A stretch of DNA of 64,000 bases, from positions 43,060 through 107,059 of the forward strand of contig JBCCDU010000002.1 of assembly GCA_039030715.1 (NCBI GenBank), in the 5' to 3' direction. Shown here in pieces: positions 34,139-41,674 of this stretch. The stretch's first letter is position 1; each line of letters opens with the position of its first letter. This DNA is from Thermohalobaculum sp039030715 (GTDB taxonomy: Bacteria; Pseudomonadota; Alphaproteobacteria; Rhodobacterales; Rhodobacteraceae). Below the pieces are notes generated by a model. The model was not told the origin of the DNA, made no database searches, and saw only the letters and a program-made list of their open reading frames with translations. Made by a program: the position numbers and the translations under genes.

Positions 34139-34235
34139 GCATCTCTCCCTTGCCCCATGCGCTCCTTGGTGGACTTGGCGCGTCGGTCGCGGCAGGTTAG
34201 CGACAGGCCCTGGAACCGGCAAGCGAGCGAATGCG

Positions 34236-34670
34236 ATGAAACTGACGCTGCACCACCTGAATGTCTGCACGCATGATGTGCCAGCGCTCGACAGCTTTTA
34301 TCAGGATGTACTCTGCCAAGGCGATGTGCCGGAGATGCTGGCCCTGCCGACGCTGGATGACGATGCGCTGCGCGTGCCGGTGGCCTTTCGCAGCGACGGG
34401 CGCGTGCAGTTCCATCTGGCCGAGGTGGATCAGGATCTGGCGCTGCGCCACGGGAAAGCGATCAATCCGCTTGAACGGGGGCACATCGCGTTTCGCACTG
34501 ATGACATCGAGGCTTTCAAGGCACATCTGACCGAGCGCGGCGTGCCTTTCGTCGATTATGGAACGACATTCACCAAACACTGGAGCCAGGTCTTCTTCCA
34601 CGACCCGGCAGGCACGATCATCGAGGTGCATCAGGTCCTCGATCAATCAGGTGACCCAGTGGAGCCCTGA
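34236..34670 (+). CDS. VOC family protein
   Basis: Vicinal-oxygen-chelate protein of 144 residues. It starts with KLTLHHLNVCTHDVPALDSFY and has GHIAFRTDDIEAFK and the ending HDPAGTIIEVHQV, giving the expected His/Glu metal ligands. Divergent from the IlvD/Edd gene with 97 bp between, so it may share its promoter region. Probably a lyase, isomerase or dioxygenase acting in the sugar-acid region; substrate unknown. Confidence 0.85.
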   Translation: MKLTLHHLNVCTHDVPALDSFYQDVLCQGDVPEMLALPTLDDDALRVPVAFRSDGRVQFHLAEVDQDLALRHGKAINPLERGHIAFRTDDIEAFKAHLTERGVPFVDYGTTFTKHWSQVFFHDPAGTIIEVHQVLDQSGDPVEP

Positions 34671-34673
34671 GGC

Positions 34674-35228
34674 CTAGCTTTCCGCTGGCGAGATTTCGCG
34701 GATCTGACGCGCCTGAGGATCCCAACGCAAGCTCCAGTTGCCGCATTGTCCCGACTTGTTCTTGATCAGCGCCCAGTTCTGACGGGTGTCATCCTGGTCG
34801 TGAAACCGGGGCTGGCAGCGCCAGCGGGTCTCCGCCGCGTTGCTGCCCATGCCTTCCGGGATCAGCAGCAGGCCCCGCGTCTCCCCAGCCTGTGCCGCGA
34901 GTTGCAATCGGCGACCCGCCGTCAGGTCTAGAGGTTGTGAGGTTTCAGCGACCACAAGCGACAGAGCGCCGGAACGCAAGGCCTCCTCAGCCACTGCGAG
35001 CATGTCGCGATGGGTTTCCGGCTCAGCAAACAGGATATTCTTCGGGTCAGAGTAAAGCGCAAACCCCGCAGGGTTCACTCGCTCGGACTGCCAACGCTCG
35101 CGCAGCCAAAGCGCGTTGCCGCCCAGCGCGGAAAAGAGGCAGGCAGCGAACACCGTCGCGCCGGAACCGCAAGCCTCGTGCACCCGAGCCGGATGCGGCG
35201 GAAACAGGCTTGTGAAACGGTCGATCAT
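34674..35228 (-). CDS. ImuA-like RecA-related protein
   Basis: Protein of 184 residues resembling ImuA, a RecA-like helper of the ImuB/DnaE2 error-prone polymerase. It keeps the opening HEACGSGATVFAACLF and the ALSLVVAETSQPLDLTAGRRLQLAAQAGETRGLLL region, where RecA would have beta-strands and ATP contacts, but I see no clean Walker A. GGGAGGAGT precedes ATG 35228. Neither imuB nor dnaE2 is adjacent, so it stands alone. The call rests on pattern recognition and is moderate. Confidence 0.6.
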   Translation of the reverse strand: MIDRFTSLFPPHPARVHEACGSGATVFAACLFSALGGNALWLRERWQSERVNPAGFALYSDPKNILFAEPETHRDMLAVAEEALRSGALSLVVAETSQPLDLTAGRRLQLAAQAGETRGLLLIPEGMGSNAAETRWRCQPRFHDQDDTRQNWALIKNKSGQCGNWSLRWDPQARQIREISPAES

Positions 35229-35338
35229 ACTCCTCCCACTCCGCGAGCTTTGCGCCACATGACCGCTCAGATGGTGGACTGAGCACCGGAAAATGCAAAC
35301 CCCCCGCTGCCTGGGCAACGGAGGGTTCGTGGTCCCCA

Positions 35339-35363
35339 TCGGGCGGCTGCGAGAGCCGCCCGA
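35339..35363 (-). terminator. Hairpin after the RTX gene
   Basis: Perfect 10-bp stem TCGGGCGGCT / AGCCGCCCGA with a 5-base loop, starting 9 bp after the RTX stop on the minus strand. There is no T-run, so it could be a factor-assisted terminator or a 3'-end stabiliser. Confidence 0.6.
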
Positions 35364-35372
35364 AACCTTGGA

Positions 35373-37862
35373 TCAGAGATCGAAGTCGGTGTTGCGCAGG
35401 TCGAAGAGACCTGTGATCTCGATCTCCAGATCGGCAACCCCGTCACCGTCCACATCGGCCTGGACGACCGTGATGTCCGGATCGACCGACTGCTCGAAGC
35501 GCAACTCACCCGCCGTGCCGGAGAACGCATCGGTATCGATGAACGTAAACGCATCATCCTCGACGGAAGAGATATCGGCATCGATGGCCTCGAGGTCGAT
35601 ATCGTCCGAAACGCGGTTGAAGTTGTTGATCACGTCGCGGCCGGAACCGCTGGGCGAGTCGGTCACGTCGAGATAGACGAAGAGATCCTGGTTCGCGCCA
35701 CCATCCAGGATGTCGGCACCGCCGCCACCGATGATGATGTCGTTGCCAGCACCGCCGAACAGCACGTCATCGCCGTTCCCGCCATCCACTGTGTCCGCAC
35801 CGTCCGCGCCATCAAGGGTGTTGCTGCCCGAGTTCCCGAGCAACTCATCCGAGACCGCACTACCCTGGAAGATCTCGATGCCGATAAAGGTATCGCCATC
35901 CGCATCGCCGCCGGTTGCGGTGCCCGCATTGAGGTCGATCACGACGCCGGTGTTCGAGTTGGCATAGCTTGCCGTATCGATACCCGAGCTGCCGTTGATG
36001 GTATCCGCACCCGCGCCACCTTCCAGGATATCGTCGCCACCCTGTCCATTCAGGCTGTCGTTACCTTCACCCCCGAAGAGGTTGTTGGTGGACAAGTCTC
36101 CGATCAGCGAGTCGCCGCCGTCGGTACCGATCACGTTCTCGAAGTTCACGATCGTCTCGGTTCCGTTCGCACCGCCGTTCAGGTCGGCCGTTCCAGCCCC
36201 CAGATTGGCGACCACGAAGGCCGACGCACCGGTGAAATCGACCGTGTCAATGCCATCGCCACCGTCCATGGAGTCGACACCCGCGCCGCCATTGATGATG
36301 TCATCACCATCACCGCCGTCGATTTCGTTGGCACCGGCACCACCATCGATGACATCGTTGCCTTCGCCACCGGCGATGACATCGGCACCGCCGCCGCCGA
36401 AGATCGTGTCATCCCCGGCCGCACCGTCCAGCGTGTTGACACCGGTATCACCGATGATCGTGTTCACACCGTTGGTGCCGATGATGTTCTCGATGCTGTC
36501 GAGCGTTTCGATTTGGCCCCCGAAGTTTGCCTCGCCGATGGTCAGATCGATTGTCACATCCGCATCGGTGTGCGTGAAATCAACAGTATCGTTGCCGCCG
36601 CCGCCGAAGAACGTGTCGAACCCGGTGTCACCGAAGAGGTAGTCGTCCCCTGCGCCGCCATCCAGAATGTCACCGGCTGCGCCACCATCCAGCGAGTCGT
36701 TGCCGGCATCGCCATTCAGCGTATCGGCATCGTTACCGCCTTCGAGGACATCGTCTTCAGTACCACCGAAGAGTTCATCGCGACCGGTGCCACCGATGAC
36801 CGTGTCGGCACCTGCATTTCCGAACACCGTGTCGTCGGAAAAACCGCCATCTACGATATCATCGCCATCACCGCCGAAGATCCGGTCCTCCTGACCGCCG
36901 CCATGGATGCTGTCATTGCCGTCCTGGCCGCGAATGACGTCGTCATTCGTGCCACCATCGATAGTGTCGTCGCCTTCGTCACCATTGATGTTATCGGCGC
37001 TGCCACCACCAAGGATGCTGTCGTTGCCTTCGCCGCCCTGGATTGAGTCCTGGCCACTGCCGCCGTCGATAATGTCGTTGCCGATGCCACCCTCGATCAC
37101 ATCGTTCTGGGTGCCACCGTCGATGCTGTCAGCACCGTCGCCACCGAAGATCACGTCGCGCGATGCGCCACCCTCAAGGGTATCGTCGCCAAGGCCGCCA
37201 TCGAGCGTGTCGCCCGAGCCGCCGCCAAAGATCTGGTCGTTGCCTTCACCGCCGAACAAGCGATCGAAGCCGCTGTCGCCAGCAATCGAGTCGTTGCCAT
37301 CGCCGCCTTCGATCGTATCGGCCTGCGTACCGCCATCGAGCGTGTCATCGCCGTCGCCACCGAAGATCCGGTCGGAACCGCCCCCGCCAACAATGCTGTC
37401 TTCGCCGATGCCGCCGTCCAGAGTGTTACTCTGCTGACCGCCGATCAGAATATCGTTGCCTTCGCCACCGAACAGGCGGTCGAAGCCGCGACCGGCCGTC
37501 AGGGTGTCGTTGCCCAAACCGCCATCGATCGTATCGCTCTGATCGCCGCCATCGATCTCATCGTCGCCATCGTCACCGTTGATGATATCGGCGCCGTTAC
37601 CACCAAAGATGACATCATCGCCGTCGCCGCCTTCCAGCGTATCGACCTGGCTGCCGCCGTCGATCGTGTCGTTGCCTTCTCCACCAAAGATGGTGTCGAG
37701 ACCCGCCTCACCGTTCAGAGTGTCGTTGCCGCCACCGCCGAAAACTTCGTCGGCACCCGCATCGGCCGAAATCAAGTCATTGCCGAGGAGACCAAAGATG
37801 GTGTCCGAACCCAGTGTGCCGTCGATACTGTTGTCGTCGTCAGTGCCGTTAATAGTGCTCAT
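35373..37862 (-). CDS. RTX calcium-binding protein, type I secretion substrate
   Basis: Secreted protein of 829 residues made almost wholly of RTX nonapeptides (GGxGxDxux): one continuous block from about residue 10 to 440 and further groups to about 730, interrupted by beta-rich linkers of the type DTVDFTHTDADVTIDL. No enzymatic domain is visible. The C-terminal 100 residues (DVINNFNRVSDDIDLEAID onward) match the serralysin-type C-terminal domain and end in DFDL, a typical type I secretion signal. No N-terminal signal peptide. GGGGTGA precedes ATG 37862. No type I exporter genes are nearby. It binds calcium and may be a surface or matrix protein. Confidence 0.92.
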   Translation of the reverse strand: MSTINGTDDDNSIDGTLGSDTIFGLLGNDLISADAGADEVFGGGGNDTLNGEAGLDTIFGGEGNDTIDGGSQVDTLEGGDGDDVIFGGNGADIINGDDGDDEIDGGDQSDTIDGGLGNDTLTAGRGFDRLFGGEGNDILIGGQQSNTLDGGIGEDSIVGGGGSDRIFGGDGDDTLDGGTQADTIEGGDGNDSIAGDSGFDRLFGGEGNDQIFGGGSGDTLDGGLGDDTLEGGASRDVIFGGDGADSIDGGTQNDVIEGGIGNDIIDGGSGQDSIQGGEGNDSILGGGSADNINGDEGDDTIDGGTNDDVIRGQDGNDSIHGGGQEDRIFGGDGDDIVDGGFSDDTVFGNAGADTVIGGTGRDELFGGTEDDVLEGGNDADTLNGDAGNDSLDGGAAGDILDGGAGDDYLFGDTGFDTFFGGGGNDTVDFTHTDADVTIDLTIGEANFGGQIETLDSIENIIGTNGVNTIIGDTGVNTLDGAAGDDTIFGGGGADVIAGGEGNDVIDGGAGANEIDGGDGDDIINGGAGVDSMDGGDGIDTVDFTGASAFVVANLGAGTADLNGGANGTETIVNFENVIGTDGGDSLIGDLSTNNLFGGEGNDSLNGQGGDDILEGGAGADTINGSSGIDTASYANSNTGVVIDLNAGTATGGDADGDTFIGIEIFQGSAVSDELLGNSGSNTLDGADGADTVDGGNGDDVLFGGAGNDIIIGGGGADILDGGANQDLFVYLDVTDSPSGSGRDVINNFNRVSDDIDLEAIDADISSVEDDAFTFIDTDAFSGTAGELRFEQSVDPDITVVQADVDGDGVADLEIEITGLFDLRNTDFDL

Positions 37863-38563
37863 GGTTTATCACCCCATTTCCTCGGAATTAGACCTTCGCT
37901 GGGGCAGGAAGATCGTGCCCAAATTTGTTCAAATTATGAAAGCAGCGGACGACTGCTCCAAAAGTTATGCGAGCCGTCCCAATACCCGGGGAATCTAGTC
38001 CGAATACATTGCAAACGACCCGCCGTCAGTAAGCGGTCGCAGCATAAAATTGGGTCACCCTGTCCGGCAGCTCGGCGAACCTAACGCGCTCACCAAACGG
38101 TATGCGAGGTTCGATTTATCTGTTTTGCCCCAACGGCTTGAATGAAAAAACGCTATTCCCGGAAAGGATCAAACAGGCTGCCGATAACACCCGGCAGACG
38201 TTGGAGGCGCAATGGTGGCCAGTTTACGTCAACGTTCGCTCGGACAAAGTCTCAAACCCCATCGAGCACACAGCACATACCGGTTAACCGCGGCATGGCA
38301 ACTGTCCCACACGGTTCGATTCGAAACATTCGAGACAGGATGCGTCGATATCCGGACAGGTCACGCAGGCGGGACGCCATACTGCCCGCCCCTCACGCCA
38401 GCAGATTCTCGGCTTTCGCGCATCTTCAGCAGTCCTACCTCGCCGTCGCGCTTCGCGATTCGGCGGCCAGGCGTCCAACGGCCCTGCGAATTTGAGCAAG
38501 ATCAAAGCGGCCCGCCGCCGCCGCCCTAGACTGCAGATCAGAACAACACGGGAGGGCAACCGC
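37863..38563. other. 701-bp region without a recognisable gene
   Basis: Only short frames without ribosome sites or family-like sequence are present. The RTX-proximal part (37863-38170) is clearly more AT-rich than the surroundings and includes a small palindrome AATTTG-TT-CAAATT at 37922-37935, 60-73 bp upstream of the RTX start, a candidate promoter or operator region. The distal part (38280-38490) is G/C-rich with no evident structure. An FNR-type box lies at 38492-38505. Confidence 0.6.
38492..38505 (+). promoter_or_regulatory. FNR/CRP-type box TTGA-N6-TCAA
   Basis: TTGAGCAAGATCAA, a symmetric match to the FnrL/Dnr-type half-sites (TTGA and TCAA separated by six bases), centred about 66 bp upstream of the YdcH-like gene. 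It suggests control by oxygen- or nitric-oxide-responsive regulators. Single-site match, so moderate confidence. Confidence 0.45.
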
Positions 38564-38806
38564 ATGTCCCATACACCACACGAACTGGTCGAGGAATTTC
38601 CCGACCAAGTCGAAAGGATCCAAGCGCTCAAAGTCGAGAACGGACATTTCCTGCGTCTCGCGGAGGAATACCACGAGGTCAACCGCACCATTCACCGAGC
38701 CGAGACCAATGTGGACCCGGTCGATGACAGCTACGAGGCGGCCCTGCGCCGGCGGCGCTTGCTGCTCAAGGATCAGATCGCGCGGATGCTGCGTCAGCCC
38801 GCCTGA
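38564..38806 (+). CDS. YdcH family (DUF465) protein
   Basis: Small, charged, all-helical protein of 80 residues with the DUF465 layout: HELVEEFPDQVERIQALK, then FLRLAEEYHEVNRTIHRAE, then RRRRLLLKDQIARML. Function of the family is unknown; it forms helical hairpins. GGAGGG precedes ATG 38564. An FNR-like box lies upstream. The last 13 bp overlap the convergent NIPSNAP gene. Confidence 0.9.
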   Translation: MSHTPHELVEEFPDQVERIQALKVENGHFLRLAEEYHEVNRTIHRAETNVDPVDDSYEAALRRRRLLLKDQIARMLRQPA

Positions 38807-39123
38807 CCCAATGGACAGAAGTCGACCGGTGCCATCAGCTTGTTGGTCTGGTTCTCCAAAGCGCCCAGTTCCGCGCTTTTACGGGTATAGGCCAGCCAGT
38901 CTGGGTCGGACCAGAGCACCTTGCGCTTCGCCTCCCGGTCGGCGGCGCTGTCATAGACCCAGATGTGAACGTACTCGTTCACATTGCCGGTCTCGGTCTT
39001 GAGATAACAGAGCGGTTTGCCCAGACAGCGGAACTGCGGCTCGCGGCCATGCTCCTCGTAAAGTTTCAGATGCGCGGCGAGCGTTCCGGGGCGGCAACGA
39101 TAAGTGCGAACGTCCAACAGCAT
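38794..39123 (-). CDS. NIPSNAP family protein
   Basis: Ferredoxin-fold alpha/beta-barrel protein of 109 residues. It opens with LLDVRTYRCRPGTLAAHLKLY and contains FRCLGKPLCYLKTETGNVNEYVHIWVYDS, then REAKRKVLWSDPDW, all typical of NIPSNAP. The role in bacteria is unknown. GGAG lies upstream of ATG 39123. Convergent with the YdcH-like gene. Confidence 0.9.
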   Translation of the reverse strand: MLLDVRTYRCRPGTLAAHLKLYEEHGREPQFRCLGKPLCYLKTETGNVNEYVHIWVYDSAADREAKRKVLWSDPDWLAYTRKSAELGALENQTNKLMAPVDFCPLGQAG

Positions 39124-39245
39124 GGCAGTCTCCTTCAGCGGTAATAGCCGGATACCTGCATGGCGGATATCGCCAGGTTCAATCAACTCAATTTCCCGGA
39201 CGCATCGCTTTCCTTTGTGTGGGAATGGCGCTAGGGCTCGACGCC

Positions 39246-40160
39246 ATGAACCCTGTGCGCGGTATTCTGTTGAAGCTTCTCTCTGTCGCGCTCTTCTCCA
39301 TCATGGTCGCCTGCGTGAAAGCGGCGAGAGAGACCGTGCCCGCGGGCGAAACAGTGTTCTTCCGTTCCTTTCTGGCGCTGATACCGGTGTTGGTGTGGGC
39401 GCTGATGCAGGGGCAGTTGCGCCGCGCCGTCGTGACCGCGAACCTGCGTGGGCATTTCTGGCGCGGGCTGATCGGTGCCTCCGCCATGATCTGCGGCTTC
39501 GCGGCGCTTGGGATGTTGCCGCTGCCGGAAGTGACGGCCATCGGCTTCGCAGCCCCGCTGATCACGACCATCTTGGCCGTCTTCCTGCTGGGCGAAACAG
39601 TCCGGATCTATCGCTGGAGCGCGGTCGGCGTGGGACTGCTTGGTGTGCTGATCATGATCTGGCCCAGGCTCGGCGCGCTCAGCGACGGTCTTTCCACGGA
39701 TGAGGCGCTGGGCGCATTGCTCGCCCTTGCGGGCGCTGCGCTGATGGCCCTGGCTGTCATCCATGTGCGCTGGCTGACACGCACGGAACACACATTGGCG
39801 ATCGTGTTCTGGTTCCACGTAGCCTGCTCGGCAGTTGCTCTTCTCAGTCTGCCCCTTGGCTGGGTTTGGCCAAGCCCCACGGCCTGGCTGCTGCTGATCG
39901 GGGCGGGTCTGGCGGGGGGCGTTGCCCAGATTTTCCTGACCCTCAGCTATCGCCAGGCGGACGCCTCGACCATAGCGCCCTTCGACTATTCGATGATGAT
40001 CTATGCGCTGCTGATCGCCTGGTTGATTTTTGGTGAGGTGCCGGAACGCCAGGTTCTGATCGGCTCAGCCATCGTGATCGCGGCCGGGCTGTTCATCCTG
40101 CTGCGCGAGCGGAAACTGGGCTTGACCAAACCCGCCCCCTTGCGCAGGAACGTGCCGTGA
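39246..40160 (+). CDS. EamA/DMT family transporter
   Basis: Inner-membrane exporter of 304 residues with ten hydrophobic helices and two EamA repeats (about 5-140 and 155-290). FFRSFLALIPVLVWA, FAALGMLPLPEVTAIGFAAP and IAPFDYSMMIYALLIAWLIF mark the two halves. ATG 39246 is preferred because the first helix follows; a GTG nine codons earlier (39219) is possible. Its stop overlaps the DUF952 gene start by one base. Third EamA-type transporter in the window. Confidence 0.87.
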   Translation: MNPVRGILLKLLSVALFSIMVACVKAARETVPAGETVFFRSFLALIPVLVWALMQGQLRRAVVTANLRGHFWRGLIGASAMICGFAALGMLPLPEVTAIGFAAPLITTILAVFLLGETVRIYRWSAVGVGLLGVLIMIWPRLGALSDGLSTDEALGALLALAGAALMALAVIHVRWLTRTEHTLAIVFWFHVACSAVALLSLPLGWVWPSPTAWLLLIGAGLAGGVAQIFLTLSYRQADASTIAPFDYSMMIYALLIAWLIFGEVPERQVLIGSAIVIAAGLFILLRERKLGLTKPAPLRRNVP

Positions 40161-40495
40161 TGCTCATCTACAAAATCCTAACCCAGACCCAATGGGACGA
40201 CTTGCAGACACGCGGCGAAACGGCCGGGGCGCCGGTGGATATCGCCGATGGCTTCGTCCATTTTTCGACTGCGGAGCAATTGCGTGAGACAGCGGCCAGG
40301 CACTTTGCCGCGCAGCAGGATCTCTGGCTTCTCAGCTATGATGTAGGGGAGCTGGACGGGGTGGCGTGGGAACCTTCGCGCGGCGGCGCATTGTTCCCGC
40401 ATCTTTACGCGGCCCTGCCGCTTGCCCCTGTCAAAGCGGCAATCCCACTGCCGCTGGACGCGGGCAGGCATGTCTTTCCGGACGAAATCCCATGA
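40160..40495 (+). CDS. DUF952 family protein
   Basis: Small protein of 111 residues with the DUF952 signature: IYKILTQTQWDDLQTRG, then ADGFVHFSTAEQLRETAARHF, DLWLLSYDVGEL and the G-ALFPHLYAALPLAPV block. Function unknown, with a fold related to ADP-ribosyl-transferring KptA-like proteins. It sits tightly between the EamA gene and pyrD with one-base and four-base overlaps, a three-gene operon. Confidence 0.92.
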   Translation: MLIYKILTQTQWDDLQTRGETAGAPVDIADGFVHFSTAEQLRETAARHFAAQQDLWLLSYDVGELDGVAWEPSRGGALFPHLYAALPLAPVKAAIPLPLDAGRHVFPDEIP

Positions 40496-41529
40496 GTTGG
40501 AGCGAACGCCTGGCGCTACGCGCACTGCATTGCCTGGAGCCAGAGCGTGCTCATGACCTCGCCCTGAAGGCCTTGGCGGCAGGGCTTGCACCGTCGCCTG
40601 GTCCGGTTAGCAGTTCGCGGCTCGCGACCAGCGTTGCAGGGATCGCGGTTCCCAATCCAGTGGGAACGGCGGCTGGCTTCGACAAGAACGGCGTGGCGAT
40701 TGCGCAAATCCTCGCCGCCGGATTCGGATTTGCGGAGGTTGGTGCCGTGACGCCACGCCCGCAGCCGGGCAACACCAAGCCGCGTCTCTTCCGCCTGCCG
40801 GAAGACCGCGCGGTGATCAACCGTTTCGGTTTCAACAATCTGGGGATGGAGGCGCTGGCCCACCGGCTTGCGGGCGCGGAAGGGGTTGTCGGCGTCAATC
40901 TCGGCGCAAACAAGGACAGCACCGACCGCGTAGCGGATTACGTCGCGGGGCTGCGGCGCCTGCATGGCAAGGCGCGGTTCTTCACAGTGAACATCTCATC
41001 GCCCAACACCGAAAAGCTGCGCGATCTGCAAGGCGCAGACGCGCTGCGCGATCTGCTGGGCCAGGTGATGGCAACACGGGAGGAACTCGGTGCCACCACC
41101 CCGATCTTCGTCAAGATCGCCCCGGATCTGAGCGATGGCGAGATTGCCGATATCGCTGGGATCGCGGTGGAGCTTGGCCTCTCCGGCATCATTGCCACAA
41201 ACACGACGCTGGCTCGCGAGGGACTGCGCTCGCACCATGCGCGAGAGGCGGGCGGCCTTTCCGGTGCGCCCCTGCGGATGCGATCGCTGGAGGTGCTTCG
41301 GCGGCTGCGGATGGAAACAGGCGGCAACCTCCCATTGATCGGTGTCGGCGGGATTGCGAGTGGCGAGGATGCCTATGCCCGGATTCGCGCCGGCGCCTCG
41401 CTGATACAACTTTATTCCGCGCTGGTCTTCGAGGGGATCGGCCTTGGCGCCCGGATCGCCCGAGATCTCGACGATCTGCTGGTGCGGGACGGATTTGCGC
41501 AAGTGGCGGATGCCGTCGGTCAGGATTAG
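40492..41529 (+). CDS. pyrD: Dihydroorotate dehydrogenase (quinone), class 2
   Basis: Membrane-associated flavoenzyme of pyrimidine synthesis, oxidising dihydroorotate with quinone as acceptor, 345 residues. The N-terminal helical extension (LALRALHCLEPERAHDLAL) marks class 2. Motifs include NPVGTAAGFDKNG, EVGAVTPRPQPGN, INRFGFNN, the catalytic serine region FFTVNISSPNT and the FMN-binding LIGVGGIASGEDAY. Start ATG 40492 overlaps the previous stop by 4 bp. Confidence 0.97.
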   Translation: MSWSERLALRALHCLEPERAHDLALKALAAGLAPSPGPVSSSRLATSVAGIAVPNPVGTAAGFDKNGVAIAQILAAGFGFAEVGAVTPRPQPGNTKPRLFRLPEDRAVINRFGFNNLGMEALAHRLAGAEGVVGVNLGANKDSTDRVADYVAGLRRLHGKARFFTVNISSPNTEKLRDLQGADALRDLLGQVMATREELGATTPIFVKIAPDLSDGEIADIAGIAVELGLSGIIATNTTLAREGLRSHHAREAGGLSGAPLRMRSLEVLRRLRMETGGNLPLIGVGGIASGEDAYARIRAGASLIQLYSALVFEGIGLGARIARDLDDLLVRDGFAQVADAVGQD

Positions 41530-41546
41530 GCTTGGACGGGTTCCAG

Positions 41547-41623
41547 CGTGTCCCCCTTATCAGGGGGCCACGGCTGCCCACCCGCCCAGCCAATCCTTTG
41601 AAATGGCTCGGGTGGGCGGGCAG
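41547..41623. terminator. Two adjacent hairpins between convergent pyrD and DNA ligase
   Basis: First hairpin: 41547-41572 with CGTG and CCCCCT pairing to AGGGGG and CACG. Second: 41574-41623, CTGCCCACCCGCCC pairing with GGGTGGGCGGGCAG (one mismatch), with a further AGCCA/TGGCT stem inside. They occupy most of the 145-bp convergent gap and probably stop transcription from both directions. Confidence 0.55.
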
Positions 41624-41674
41624 TCGCTGTCCGCGCAGCGGCAGCGCTGGAAGCCCCCGAGCCACATCGCCGGA

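Noticed and set aside
35373..37862. Regular short repeats that might suggest a CRISPR or satellite
   Set aside because: The period is 27 bp in frame with GGxGxDxux codons; it is RTX coding sequence without spacers or direct-repeat identity.
38102..38529. Short plus-strand frames upstream of the DUF465 gene
   Set aside because: No ribosome site, no protein-like composition and mutually overlapping frames.
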